64,000 nucleotides of DNA from assembly GCA_023387755.1 (NCBI GenBank), contig JAEWHO010000030.1, forward strand, positions 1 to 64,000, given 5' to 3'. Numbering within the stretch: position 1 is the stretch's first letter; every line of letters begins with the position of its first letter. Below the pieces are notes generated by a model. It was not told where the DNA came from. It saw only the letters and a list, made by a program, of their open reading frames with translations, and did no database searches. The position numbers and the translations under genes are program-made. Origin of the DNA: Actinomycetes bacterium (GTDB lineage: Bacteria; Actinomycetota; Actinomycetes; Actinomycetales; Actinomycetaceae). This document shows positions 55,126 through 63,042 of the stretch, piece by piece.

Positions 55126-56169
55126 CTAACCGGGCAGCAGACCGGCTTCTTTTAGCTGCGCGGCAATATCGTTGATGAAGTCAGGAATGTGCTTAGCCCC
55201 TATGATGGGCCCGCCGGAGATGGTGCGGTCTGCGCCCAGGAGGATCGCCGAGGGGTTCCCCAAACCCAGTACCCTAAAGACATATCCGTGCGTGTCAACG
55301 ACGAGGTGCCCTTCTAAATGCGGGAAGCGTTGCAGCGCTGGCTGAGCACTTTCCCGGTGAATAGCCACCACCTCAACTGCGTCACCGAGTTGTTCCTGCC
55401 ACTGTGGAATGCTTTCCACGGCCTCCTCACAAACCCCGCAATAGGCGGAAAATCCAACGAGCACCACGGGTTTCTTTTCCACCAGCTGGGCCAGGTGGAT
55501 GCGCCCGTGTTCGGGGTGGTCAACGTCCAGGTCAGGCAGCGGTTGCGGCTGGTAATCCTCCGGCTCGTCCGCAGTCGGCGCGTTGGCAAGAGCCTCGCGC
55601 ATCACCTCGATTTCATCAGCCATCTGCACCTCTATGCGGCGCATCTGGTCCACCAGGTTTCGATCTCGCTCGGTTACCACCGCCCAGACCGCCAGTGCCA
55701 GCGCCGCTACCAGGAGCACCGTGGCCGCGACCGTTGCGGCGTTCAGTGGCGGAGCCGGCGCATATAGGTGCCCCGTCAACGCGAGCGCCCCCAACACGAT
55801 CAGCCCAGCATTACGCCACAGCGTAAACCGCGAGACCGGCGGGCCGGCTGCGCCAAAGCATCCACAGGAGGTGATATTGCCGGCGCGCAGCGCATATCCG
55901 ACGACGACGCAAAACACGCCCAGCAAGACCAGCGCTAACAGCGCGCCCACGACGCCTGCCCATCCGGGTAGAAGCAGCAGCACGGCAACTATCACTTCCA
56001 CGACAGGTAGCAGCCGAACCGTGAAAGGCCGGGCGATCAGGGATGGGATCCCGAGCCGACGCCAGAGGGCCACGCCGTCGTCAGGGTTGGTAACAGACGC
56101 GCGCTTGCCCCACGCGGAGGCAAGGAAAACAGCGGCCAGCAGCACGCTGGCTAGATGCAGAGGGGTCAC
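55126..56169 (-). CDS. MauE-type membrane protein fused to a thioredoxin-like domain
   Basis: 347 residues. The N-terminal half is MauE/DoxX-like: four membrane helices with the SCGCFG motif of the MauE family. After a linker (about 165-225) comes a thioredoxin fold with active site YCGVC (near 243-246) and a cis-Pro region at GNPSAIL. MauE proteins help disulphide formation in methylamine dehydrogenase and relate to VKOR/DsbD-like redox proteins; a membrane thiol-redox role is inferred. The GTG start overlaps the TetR gene stop (GTGA), so the two are coupled. Confidence 0.82.
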   Translation of the reverse strand: MTPLHLASVLLAAVFLASAWGKRASVTNPDDGVALWRRLGIPSLIARPFTVRLLPVVEVIVAVLLLLPGWAGVVGALLALVLLGVFCVVVGYALRAGNITSCGCFGAAGPPVSRFTLWRNAGLIVLGALALTGHLYAPAPPLNAATVAATVLLVAALALAVWAVVTERDRNLVDQMRRIEVQMADEIEVMREALANAPTADEPEDYQPQPLPDLDVDHPEHGRIHLAQLVEKKPVVLVGFSAYCGVCEEAVESIPQWQEQLGDAVEVVAIHRESAQPALQRFPHLEGHLVVDTHGYVFRVLGLGNPSAILLGADRTISGGPIIGAKHIPDFINDIAAQLKEAGLLPG

Positions 56170-56738
56170 AGAATTTTCTCCAGTAGTTCACGAGCAGTCG
56201 CGCGCACGTCCCGCCCTTCTGACAGCGCGGAGACAGCGGCACCGTCCACCACGGCGACCACCAGCTGCGGAGAAACATCGATTCCGCAGCGGGTGAGGAC
56301 GCGAGCAAGAGCATCGTCAAGATGCCCCCGGCCCGAGGCGTAGGCGGCTGCTACAGGAGCTGTGGTAGCGGCTTCTAGGAGTTGTAGATAGTGGTTCTCA
56401 AGGGTGTCCGTCGGCGGGAGGCAGGCGCGCAAAATAACGGTGATAATGCCGGCCCGTGTGGTGGGCGGGGGAAGGAGTTCGACGTCGTCAGCCACCCGCT
56501 CGGCCCGCTGGGCCCACATGCGGATGTTGATTTTGCCAGCCTCAGCAAGGAGCTCGTCCAGCCCGGAGAAGTAGTACGTGGTGGCAGATAGGGAGCATCC
56601 GACGCGACGCGCTACCGCGCGATGGGTAACGGCAGCCGGTCCCTCTTCTCGAATGATGGCAGCCGCAGCCTCAACCAGGGCAGCACGGCGCAGGGCGCCG
56701 CGTGCTCGCCTGGCCACCTGGGGCCCTTCTTCAGACAT
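56166..56738 (-). CDS. TetR-family transcriptional regulator
   Basis: 190 residues. N-terminal helix-turn-helix (ALVEAAAAIIREEGPAAVTHRAVARRVGCSLSATTYYF) is typical TetR; the C-terminal ligand domain is specific and unassigned. GAGGCG precedes the ATG at 56738; the longer frame to 56822 lacks a site. It is upstream of and coupled to the MauE-thioredoxin gene, which it may control. Confidence 0.88.
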   Translation of the reverse strand: MSEEGPQVARRARGALRRAALVEAAAAIIREEGPAAVTHRAVARRVGCSLSATTYYFSGLDELLAEAGKINIRMWAQRAERVADDVELLPPPTTRAGIITVILRACLPPTDTLENHYLQLLEAATTAPVAAAYASGRGHLDDALARVLTRCGIDVSPQLVVAVVDGAAVSALSEGRDVRATARELLEKIL

Positions 56739-56864
56739 CGTTCGCCTCGGATCCTTCCATCCGGTGGGATTCTTCAACAAGGCTATAGCCGCGTGTCCAC
56801 TGAGGTCTAACCGTTGTATCATATCGCGCCGAGTGACCGTGTTAGTTTCCTCCCATACAGAGAG

Positions 56865-56891
56865 CTGCCGGGCGGTTGAGCCGCCCGGCAG
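56865..56891 (-). terminator. Terminator after the MHS transporter gene
   Basis: 11-bp arms (CTGCCGGGCGG / CCGCCCGGCAG) with loop TTGAG. Confidence 0.85.
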
Positions 56892-56910
56892 GGTAAGGAA
56901 GAGTACAGAG

Positions 56911-58227
56911 CTAATCGCGTAAGGGCGCGTGTGAGCGTTCCTTGGCCGCGATCATACCGATGAGCGCGAATACGGAGATTCCCACGAGGTACCAGGCCGG
57001 GGCCATATTGGATCCGGTTACCTTCACCAGCCAGGTAGCGATGAATGGAGCACTGCCACCGAAGATCGCATTCGCCAGGTTGAAGCTGAGCGCGAAGCCG
57101 GTGTAGCGGACCTTCGTTGGGAACGTCTCTGCCAGGAAGGTCGCCAGGGTGCCGTCATTGGCGGTGAGCATGATGCAGAAGGCCACTTCGATAGCGATGA
57201 CTGCTATGAGGGTGGCGCCGTCGAGCAGCATAAATAGCGGCACGGTGAACAGAATGAAGCCGACTGAGGCGATGATGAGCATGTGGCGGCGGCCGAACTT
57301 ATCGGATAGGTGCCCCATCCCGAAGATCAGCAAGATATAGACCGCGAGCGTCACCGATTCAGCCAGGTGGGTCTGTTCCTTATCGAAGTTGAGGAACTCT
57401 TGCAGATACGTGGGCATGTAGGTGAGCAGGAGGTAGAAGGCCACGGCATTGAGGGAGGCGACGGCGAAGGCAATCAGTAGCTCGACACCGTGGTGCTTGA
57501 AGACGTAACTGAAGGGCACCGGCTCTTTACCTTCTCCGCCCTGGGCTTTTTCAGCCATCTCCCGGTAGACCGGGGAGTCCTCCAACTGGTCCAAGATGTG
57601 GCGGCCAAGCAGACCCAACGGGCCGGCTACAAGGAAGGGGATACGCCAGCCCCAGCTGTGCATGGAGGCGTCGTTGAGGAGCGCTGTGAGCAGCGCGACC
57701 GAGAGGGACCCCACGAGCAGACCGCTCGCGGTGGAGGCTGGTACGAGGCTCGTGTACATGCCGCGCTTATTGGTGGGCGCGTATTCCGCTAGGAACGTGG
57801 CCGCTCCCGCGTACTCACCAGAGGCTGAGAAACCCTGGATTAGGCGCATCACCAGCAGCAGGATGGGGGCCCAGATACCAATCATGACGTAGGGCGGAAT
57901 GAGCCCAATAAGGACGGTCGCTCCGGTCATCATTAAAATCGCGACTGACAGTACCCAACGGCGGCCATAGCGGTCACCGAGCCGACCCCAGACGGCGGCA
58001 CCAATGGGCCGCACCAAAAACGATAGGGCGAAAATACCTAAAGCACCCATAAGTTTAAGAGTACGGTCTTCTCCGGGGAAGAAAACCTCAGAAATAACCA
58101 CGCTCAAATAGGTATAGGTGGCGTAATCGAACCATTCGACGAAATTGCCTACAAAAGCAGCGAGCGCGGCCTTGCGTAATGTCTCGTGCCGGGTGGCATC
58201 ATCAATAGATATCTCGGAGCTAGACAC
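56911..58227 (-). CDS. MFS transporter, metabolite:H+ symporter (MHS) type
   Basis: 438 residues with twelve predicted helices. RKAALAAFVGNFVEWFDYATYTYL and RPIGAAVWGRLGDRYGRRWVL are typical of the ProP/KgtP group, which carries proline, betaine, citrate or dicarboxylates. The substrate is unknown. The start is a GTG at 58227 nine bases after GAGAGGA; the frame open to 58644 lies in the EamA 3' region and terminator. Possibly a carrier for amino acids linked to the nearby arginine genes, but it is separated by two hairpins. Confidence 0.88.
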   Translation of the reverse strand: MSSSEISIDDATRHETLRKAALAAFVGNFVEWFDYATYTYLSVVISEVFFPGEDRTLKLMGALGIFALSFLVRPIGAAVWGRLGDRYGRRWVLSVAILMMTGATVLIGLIPPYVMIGIWAPILLLVMRLIQGFSASGEYAGAATFLAEYAPTNKRGMYTSLVPASTASGLLVGSLSVALLTALLNDASMHSWGWRIPFLVAGPLGLLGRHILDQLEDSPVYREMAEKAQGGEGKEPVPFSYVFKHHGVELLIAFAVASLNAVAFYLLLTYMPTYLQEFLNFDKEQTHLAESVTLAVYILLIFGMGHLSDKFGRRHMLIIASVGFILFTVPLFMLLDGATLIAVIAIEVAFCIMLTANDGTLATFLAETFPTKVRYTGFALSFNLANAIFGGSAPFIATWLVKVTGSNMAPAWYLVGISVFALIGMIAAKERSHAPLRD

Positions 58228-58287
58228 AGCGTCCGGTCCTCTCCACGCGGTTGCCGAGAAAAACATCGGCATATCCGCGTCGTTACG

Positions 58288-58317
58288 ATAGTAGGCGGCT
58301 TCTATGCCGCCTACTAT
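58288..58317 (-). repeat. Palindrome in the MHS transporter leader
   Basis: 12-bp perfect inverted repeat (ATAGTAGGCGGC / GCCGCCTACTAT) around a six-base loop, 60 bp upstream of the GTG. No T-run; operator or leader structure rather than terminator. Confidence 0.6.
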
Positions 58318-58398
58318 CTGCGAATTCGGCTGGCACTGCACAGTTGTCACATCTGCGGGCCATGCCCCTGGGGGTTTTATCCTCCATAGGAGGGGCCA

Positions 58399-58431
58399 TT
58401 GGCGGTGGGCCCATCCGTTGCCCACCGCCAA
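58399..58431 (-). terminator. Terminator after the EamA gene
   Basis: 12-bp arms (TTGGCGGTGGGC / GCCCACCGCCAA) with a nine-base loop, 11 bp after the stop. Confidence 0.8.
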
Positions 58432-58442
58432 CGGACGATGGA

Positions 58443-59492
58443 TTAGCGGACAGGTTCCTCCGCTTCCATTGTCTCGCGTCCACGCCGCCGCTGCTGCTTT
58501 TTGACGTAAAGATCGACAAAAATCGGGCCAATTCCGCCGAGAATAATCAACAAACCACCCAAAGCGGCCACGAACGTCATCGCTTCTTGGAAGAAGAAGA
58601 ATCCAAAGAGCAGCGCAACCACACATTCCCAGTAGGAAATGCACGACATTTCCACAGCCGGCAAATTACGGCCGGCAACAACGAGGAAGCCGAGCGCAAT
58701 CAAACCGCAGAAGAAGAACAGTCCGCCCGCCCAAGTCCAGTTAGTGGCGCTGAGCTCGGTGATTTGCGGCCGCATGATCAGCGACAGCAGGCCGGTAGCG
58801 ACTGCTGCCCACAGGAAGTTCCAGGTTCCACGAACATCAGAATCCATATCCTGCCGGTATCCGTAGAAGAAGAGTGCTAGACCGTAGAAGACGCCAGAGC
58901 CCAATCCGACGAGGTCACCGAGTGCCTTTTGAGGGAATTCTGGTGTGGAGGCAGAAAGATCGACACCGAAGGTCCACCCACCTTCTGGCGTGTAAGCAAC
59001 GAGACCGATCGTGAAGATCATGCCGATGAATACGAGCCCCAGGAAGATGCCGTTAGCTAGCGAAATCTTCTCTTTTCGGAAAATACGAGCAAGCAATGTG
59101 CAGAAAAGCGGGCCGGTATAAATCAAGAAAACAGCGTTGGCAATGGACGTTAGTAGCGTCGAAGTAATGTAAAGGGCAAGTGATGTGCCGATACATACAC
59201 CGCCGGCGATTACCGAGAAGCTTAAACGAGATTGTCTGAAGGCCGCCCAGCGCTTGGTGACGAGCAGGATGATGATAAAACCGATGAGGCCGACGGTCAT
59301 ACGCCCGAAAGCTAGAAAGCTGCCTAGGTATTGTTTGACATCGGGATCGAGCCCGTCCGTGGCTCCCCGAGAGAAGAAACCGACCATACCCATGCCGGTT
59401 GCAGAGATGAGCATGGCCAGGAAGCCAAGCTTTTTATTCATGACGTACGAGCCGGGAGCAGTACTCGTATTTTCCACAGTCGTGGTGGACAT
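58443..59492 (-). CDS. EamA/DMT-family transporter
   Basis: 349 residues with ten membrane helices in two EamA halves and a basic C-terminal tail (KKQQRRRGR). An extra loop of about 25 residues (near 175-205) joins the halves. DMT transporters export or import small metabolites including amino acids. It lies downstream of the amidinotransferase on the same strand, behind a terminator-like hairpin, so export of a guanidino product, arginine or ornithine is a hypothesis. A GAGTGAG site precedes the ATG. Confidence 0.88.
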   Translation of the reverse strand: MSTTTVENTSTAPGSYVMNKKLGFLAMLISATGMGMVGFFSRGATDGLDPDVKQYLGSFLAFGRMTVGLIGFIIILLVTKRWAAFRQSRLSFSVIAGGVCIGTSLALYITSTLLTSIANAVFLIYTGPLFCTLLARIFRKEKISLANGIFLGLVFIGMIFTIGLVAYTPEGGWTFGVDLSASTPEFPQKALGDLVGLGSGVFYGLALFFYGYRQDMDSDVRGTWNFLWAAVATGLLSLIMRPQITELSATNWTWAGGLFFFCGLIALGFLVVAGRNLPAVEMSCISYWECVVALLFGFFFFQEAMTFVAALGGLLIILGGIGPIFVDLYVKKQQRRRGRETMEAEEPVR

Positions 59493-59618
59493 TTTTACTC
59501 ACTCTCAAGAGGGCAAATCGGGGTACGACGGACTACGCGTTGACGCCGTCGTCAATAAAAAGCGCGCCCCGCGCAGATGCAGGAAGAGCTCAAGGTGGAT
59601 ATGAAAAGCGCCGGCTGA

Positions 59619-59652
59619 CCCGGGTGCCGCACAAGGAGACGCGGCACCCGGG
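59619..59652 (-). terminator. Terminator after the amidinotransferase gene
   Basis: 12-bp arms (CCCGGGTGCCGC / GCGGCACCCGGG) and a ten-base loop, 50 bp after the stop codon. Confidence 0.8.
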
Positions 59653-59702
59653 AAATGCCGGTTATGGAGTTGCTGTACTGCTAAGCAGCACGCACTTCCC
59701 AA

Positions 59703-60830
59703 TTAGACGAGGGTCGGGTCCTCAACCTGGTTCGGGAAGTAGTCCTCGCAGCCGCCTTCGCGGTAAACGTCAGCGGTGGCGCAGTGCAGGGCGCCGCCGA
59801 AGGCGTAAGCGTCGCGGAACGGAACGGGGATCGGGTTCATACCGAGCTTGTCCATCTGCTCGAGCTGGTTGTGCTCGGAAGCCTCGACGATCACGTTCTT
59901 GTGGTCGAGCACGAGGCAGTTCATGGACAGCCACACCGAGGAGTAGCACAGCGGCGGCGGGGTCTCGTGAGCCGGCATCGCAGCGTCGACGATCTCCCAG
60001 TCGTTGGCTTCGAAGATCTTCCGCTGTTCTTCGGGCAGGCGGCGATGCGGGTTGTTGATGATCAGACCCGGACGCAGCGGCACGAAGGTGGCGTCGATGT
60101 GGATCGGGTAGGGGTCACCCGGGAAGTTCACAGCGTGCACCCGCAGATCCGGGTACTTGCGCTTGAACCATTCCATGGCCCGGCGGTTCGTGGTCAGGCC
60201 GTGCTGGATGAACAGGTCCTTGCCCAGACGCAGCACGTCAGCAGCGTCGAACAGGATTTCCTCTTCGGTGGTCACGAAGTCCTTGTTGGCGGTGCGCTCC
60301 AGGCGCTCCTCCAGCGAGATCTTCTCATCGTAGTAGTTGTGCTTGTAGGACTTGTCCGTCAGGCGCGGGCGCGGAGCCTGCGACCAGATGAACTCCGGGT
60401 CCTCATCGAAGTACTTGCTCAGCAGCGGCCAGTAGGCCAGGTACTCCCAGTAGCGGCAGCGGAAGGACATTGCCGCAGCAATGATCTCCGGGCCGATGGT
60501 CAGCAGCACGTCACGAGGAGGCATACAGGTCATCATCGAATCGGTACGGAAGTCCGGGGTGATGACGGGAGCGTTCCACTGCAGCGGGGTCGGACGGTCC
60601 ACCTTGACGCCGTGATCTTCGAGCACCTTGGCGAGGTTGTCGAGCTGGGCGTTAGCCTTCTCCACGGTCTCCTGCGGGCGGGGTCCCCACATGCCGCGCA
60701 TCTCGGAGTCGACCGGCACCTTTTCGGAGGTGGCAGGCTCTTCCGGTGGAATAACCGAGTTGTCGGCGCGACCCACGATCACGTGCTTCAGCGGGTCAAA
60801 GTCGTTCCATGAATTGACGATCTTCGCCAT
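59703..60830 (-). CDS. Arginine:glycine amidinotransferase-like enzyme
   Basis: 375 residues. The guanidine-modifying fold is close to eukaryotic glycine amidinotransferase: FDPLKHVIVGRADN at the N-terminus, FDAADVLRLGKDLFIQH (catalytic Asp195/198), PYPIHIDATFVPL (His244), YSSVWLSMNCLVLD and the nucleophile Cys350 in FGGALHCATADV. Such enzymes move the amidino group of arginine to glycine, or to other amines (lysine, inosamine phosphate), releasing ornithine. It is not an arginine deiminase. The ATG follows AAGGAG by seven bases; the frame open to 61112 runs through a terminator. It sits downstream of arcABC on the same strand. Acceptor unknown. Confidence 0.9.
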   Translation of the reverse strand: MAKIVNSWNDFDPLKHVIVGRADNSVIPPEEPATSEKVPVDSEMRGMWGPRPQETVEKANAQLDNLAKVLEDHGVKVDRPTPLQWNAPVITPDFRTDSMMTCMPPRDVLLTIGPEIIAAAMSFRCRYWEYLAYWPLLSKYFDEDPEFIWSQAPRPRLTDKSYKHNYYDEKISLEERLERTANKDFVTTEEEILFDAADVLRLGKDLFIQHGLTTNRRAMEWFKRKYPDLRVHAVNFPGDPYPIHIDATFVPLRPGLIINNPHRRLPEEQRKIFEANDWEIVDAAMPAHETPPPLCYSSVWLSMNCLVLDHKNVIVEASEHNQLEQMDKLGMNPIPVPFRDAYAFGGALHCATADVYREGGCEDYFPNQVEDPTLV

Positions 60831-61002
60831 GTTGTAACTCCTTCTTTCTCCAGGGAGCGTCTTCAGTCCCTGGTTGAGTACCGCGTCCTCGTATGCGGAG
60901 GCCACGGTGGTTCCCGCCTGTCGGAGGCGGAAGTCTTGTGGTTGGTTGCTAACCAAGCTAGCTGGGCCACGCGAGTGCGGCCCGGGCTCGGGGAGCCAGA
61001 TG

Positions 61003-61038
61003 CGGGTGGGGCACCGCGGGCACGCCGTGCCCCACCCG
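61003..61038 (-). terminator. Terminator after arcC
   Basis: 12-bp arms (CGGGTGGGGCAC / GTGCCCCACCCG) and a 12-base loop, 7 bp after the arcC stop. The amidinotransferase is therefore read either by readthrough or from a promoter in the following 170 bp. Confidence 0.82.
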
Positions 61039-61044
61039 GATGCT

Positions 61045-61968
61045 TTACAGCGGGTACTCGCCCGTGCGAGTGATGATGGTGCCGGCCTCTCCCGCGATGA
61101 TGGCGGGGGCATCGGCCAGGCGACCGATCGCGGCCACTTTGCCGGTCTTCTCGACGAAGCGGCACGCTGCCTCTACCTTCGGACCCATCGAGCCAGCGGC
61201 GAAGCCTTTCTCGCGCAGTTGCTGCGGCGTCGCCCGGTTGATCTCACACTGATCCGGAGTGCCCCAGTTATCCATCACGGCCGGGACGTCGGTGAGGATG
61301 ACGAACATATCTGCTTCGACTTCCTCGGACAGAATCGCACCGGAAAGATCCTTGTCGATAACCGCTTCGGTGCCGTGCAGTTTGCCCTGCTCATCGCGGT
61401 AAACGGGGATACCGCCACCACCGGAGCAGATCACCGTGACGCCGGAGTTAACCAGCTGCTTCACAACATCCGATTCGATAATCGACTTCGGATCGGGGCT
61501 GCCCACGACGCGGCGGAAGTGGGGGCCGTCAGCCTTCATCACCCATCCGCGTTCGGCTTCGAACTCCTTGGCCTGCTCTTCGGTGTAGACCTCGCCCACG
61601 AACTTCGTCGGGTTGGCGAAGGCCGGGTCGTCCTTGTCAACCAGCGTCTGGTTGACGGTGCACACGACCTTGGCATCAGGCAGTGCGTTCCCGAACGCGT
61701 GCTGGAGCCAGTATCCAATGAGACCTTGGGTCATAGCCCCCAACGAGTCGAAGGGGTAGGGCTGGCTGAGCTTCGGATCGTTCGCGCTCTGCAGGGCGAG
61801 CACGCCCACCTGGGGGCCGTTGCCGTGGGTAACGACGAACTCGTGCTCAGCCGCCAGCGGGGCCAATGCGTCCACCGCGATGTTCACATTCCCAATCTGA
61901 ATGTCAGCATCCGGTTTCTGCCCCCGCTCGAGCATGGCGTTTCCGCCCAGTGCTACGACGATACGCAT
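61045..61968 (-). CDS. arcC: Carbamate kinase
   Basis: 307 residues. Opens with MRIVVALGGNAML (nucleotide site), then FVVTHGNGPQVG, and VICSGGGGIPV and later ALSGAILSEEV-type segments of the amino-acid kinase fold. It transfers phosphate from carbamoyl phosphate to ADP, yielding the ATP of the arginine deiminase pathway. It begins four bases after arcB. Confidence 0.96.
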   Translation of the reverse strand: MRIVVALGGNAMLERGQKPDADIQIGNVNIAVDALAPLAAEHEFVVTHGNGPQVGVLALQSANDPKLSQPYPFDSLGAMTQGLIGYWLQHAFGNALPDAKVVCTVNQTLVDKDDPAFANPTKFVGEVYTEEQAKEFEAERGWVMKADGPHFRRVVGSPDPKSIIESDVVKQLVNSGVTVICSGGGGIPVYRDEQGKLHGTEAVIDKDLSGAILSEEVEADMFVILTDVPAVMDNWGTPDQCEINRATPQQLREKGFAAGSMGPKVEAACRFVEKTGKVAAIGRLADAPAIIAGEAGTIITRTGEYPL

Positions 61969-61972
61969 CTAA

Positions 61973-62974
61973 TTACTCTCCCAGGGTTGCGACCATAACG
62001 GCCTTGATGGTGTGCATGCGGTTCTCGGCCTGATCGAAGACCACCGATGCCTCCGACTCGAAGACATCGTTGGAAACCTCCATGGATTCCAAGCCGGTCT
62101 TCTGGTAGATGTCCTCACCTACAACGGTGTTGCGGTCATGGAAGGCGGGCAGGCAGTGCAGGAACTTCACGTTCGGGTTGCCGGTGGCTTCCATCAGTTC
62201 CTTGTTGACCTGGTAGTCCTTCAGCAAGGCAATACGCTCATCCCACACTTCCTTGGGTTCGCCCATGGAAACCCATACGTCGGCGTAGAGGAAGTCACAG
62301 CCCTTCACGCCTTCCTTGGGGTCGTCGGTGTGGGTGATCTTAGCGCCGGTCTCCTTGGCGATTTCGTTCGCCTTGTCGATCCACTTCTGCTCGTTCCACA
62401 GCTCCTTCGGGCCCACGATACGGACGTCCATGCCGAGCATGGCGGCGGTGATCATCAGCGAGTTGGAGATGTTGTTGCGGCCATCGCCAAGGTAAGCGAA
62501 AGCAATCTCGTTGTAGTTCTTGCCGGAGTGCTCCTTCATGGTGAGCACGTCACAGAGCATCTGGGTGGGGTGCCAGTCATCGGTCAGACCGTTCCAGACC
62601 GGGACGCCGGAGAGCTCAGCAAGGGTCTCTACGTGCTCCTGCTTCTTACCGCGGAACTCAATGCCGTCGTAGTAGCGGCCGAGCACCCGAGCGGTGTCCT
62701 CCACGGATTCCTTGTGCCCCATCTGGGAGGAAACCGGATCGAGGTAGGTAATGTTAGCGCCCTGGTCATAGGCAGCTACCTCGAAGGAGCAGCGGGTACG
62801 GGTAGACGTCTTTTCGAAGATCAGTGCGATGTTCTTGCCCTTTAGGGTCTGCTCTTCGCGGCCTTCCTTCTTGGCAGCCTTCAGCTCTTCGGCGAGCTCT
62901 AGCAGGGACAACCATTCTGCGGGGGTGAAGTCAAGTTCCTTCAGGAAGTGACGTCCGTGCAGTTCGTGCTTCAT
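61973..62974 (-). CDS. arcB: Ornithine carbamoyltransferase, catabolic
   Basis: 333 residues. Carbamoyl-phosphate motif [13 protein letters not shown], then [19 protein letters not shown], ornithine-side [16 protein letters not shown] and HCLPAFHD. Its position between arcA and arcC indicates the catabolic direction (citrulline phosphorolysis). The start at 62974 follows TAGGA; a longer frame to 63220 overlaps arcA and is rejected. Confidence 0.96.
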   Translation of the reverse strand: MKHELHGRHFLKELDFTPAEWLSLLELAEELKAAKKEGREEQTLKGKNIALIFEKTSTRTRCSFEVAAYDQGANITYLDPVSSQMGHKESVEDTARVLGRYYDGIEFRGKKQEHVETLAELSGVPVWNGLTDDWHPTQMLCDVLTMKEHSGKNYNEIAFAYLGDGRNNISNSLMITAAMLGMDVRIVGPKELWNEQKWIDKANEIAKETGAKITHTDDPKEGVKGCDFLYADVWVSMGEPKEVWDERIALLKDYQVNKELMEATGNPNVKFLHCLPAFHDRNTVVGEDIYQKTGLESMEVSNDVFESEASVVFDQAENRMHTIKAVMVATLGE

Positions 62975-63042
62975 TGCGTTCCTAACTTTGGATTGGGCAT
63001 ACTGTCTGTGCGACCGAGAATCTTTCAGGTGTGCGAAACGTG

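Noticed and set aside
56911..58644. 577-codon version of the MHS transporter
   Set aside because: The extra 139 codons cross the EamA terminator and a palindrome; the GTG at 58227 has a ribosome site right before the conserved start.
59493..59702. Guanidine riboswitch upstream of the EamA transporter
   Set aside because: None of the conserved ykkC-type loop sequences could be found; only small inverted repeats and the amidinotransferase terminator.
60874..61998. 374-codon plus-strand frame opposite arcC
   Set aside because: Antisense of carbamate kinase and of the terminator region.
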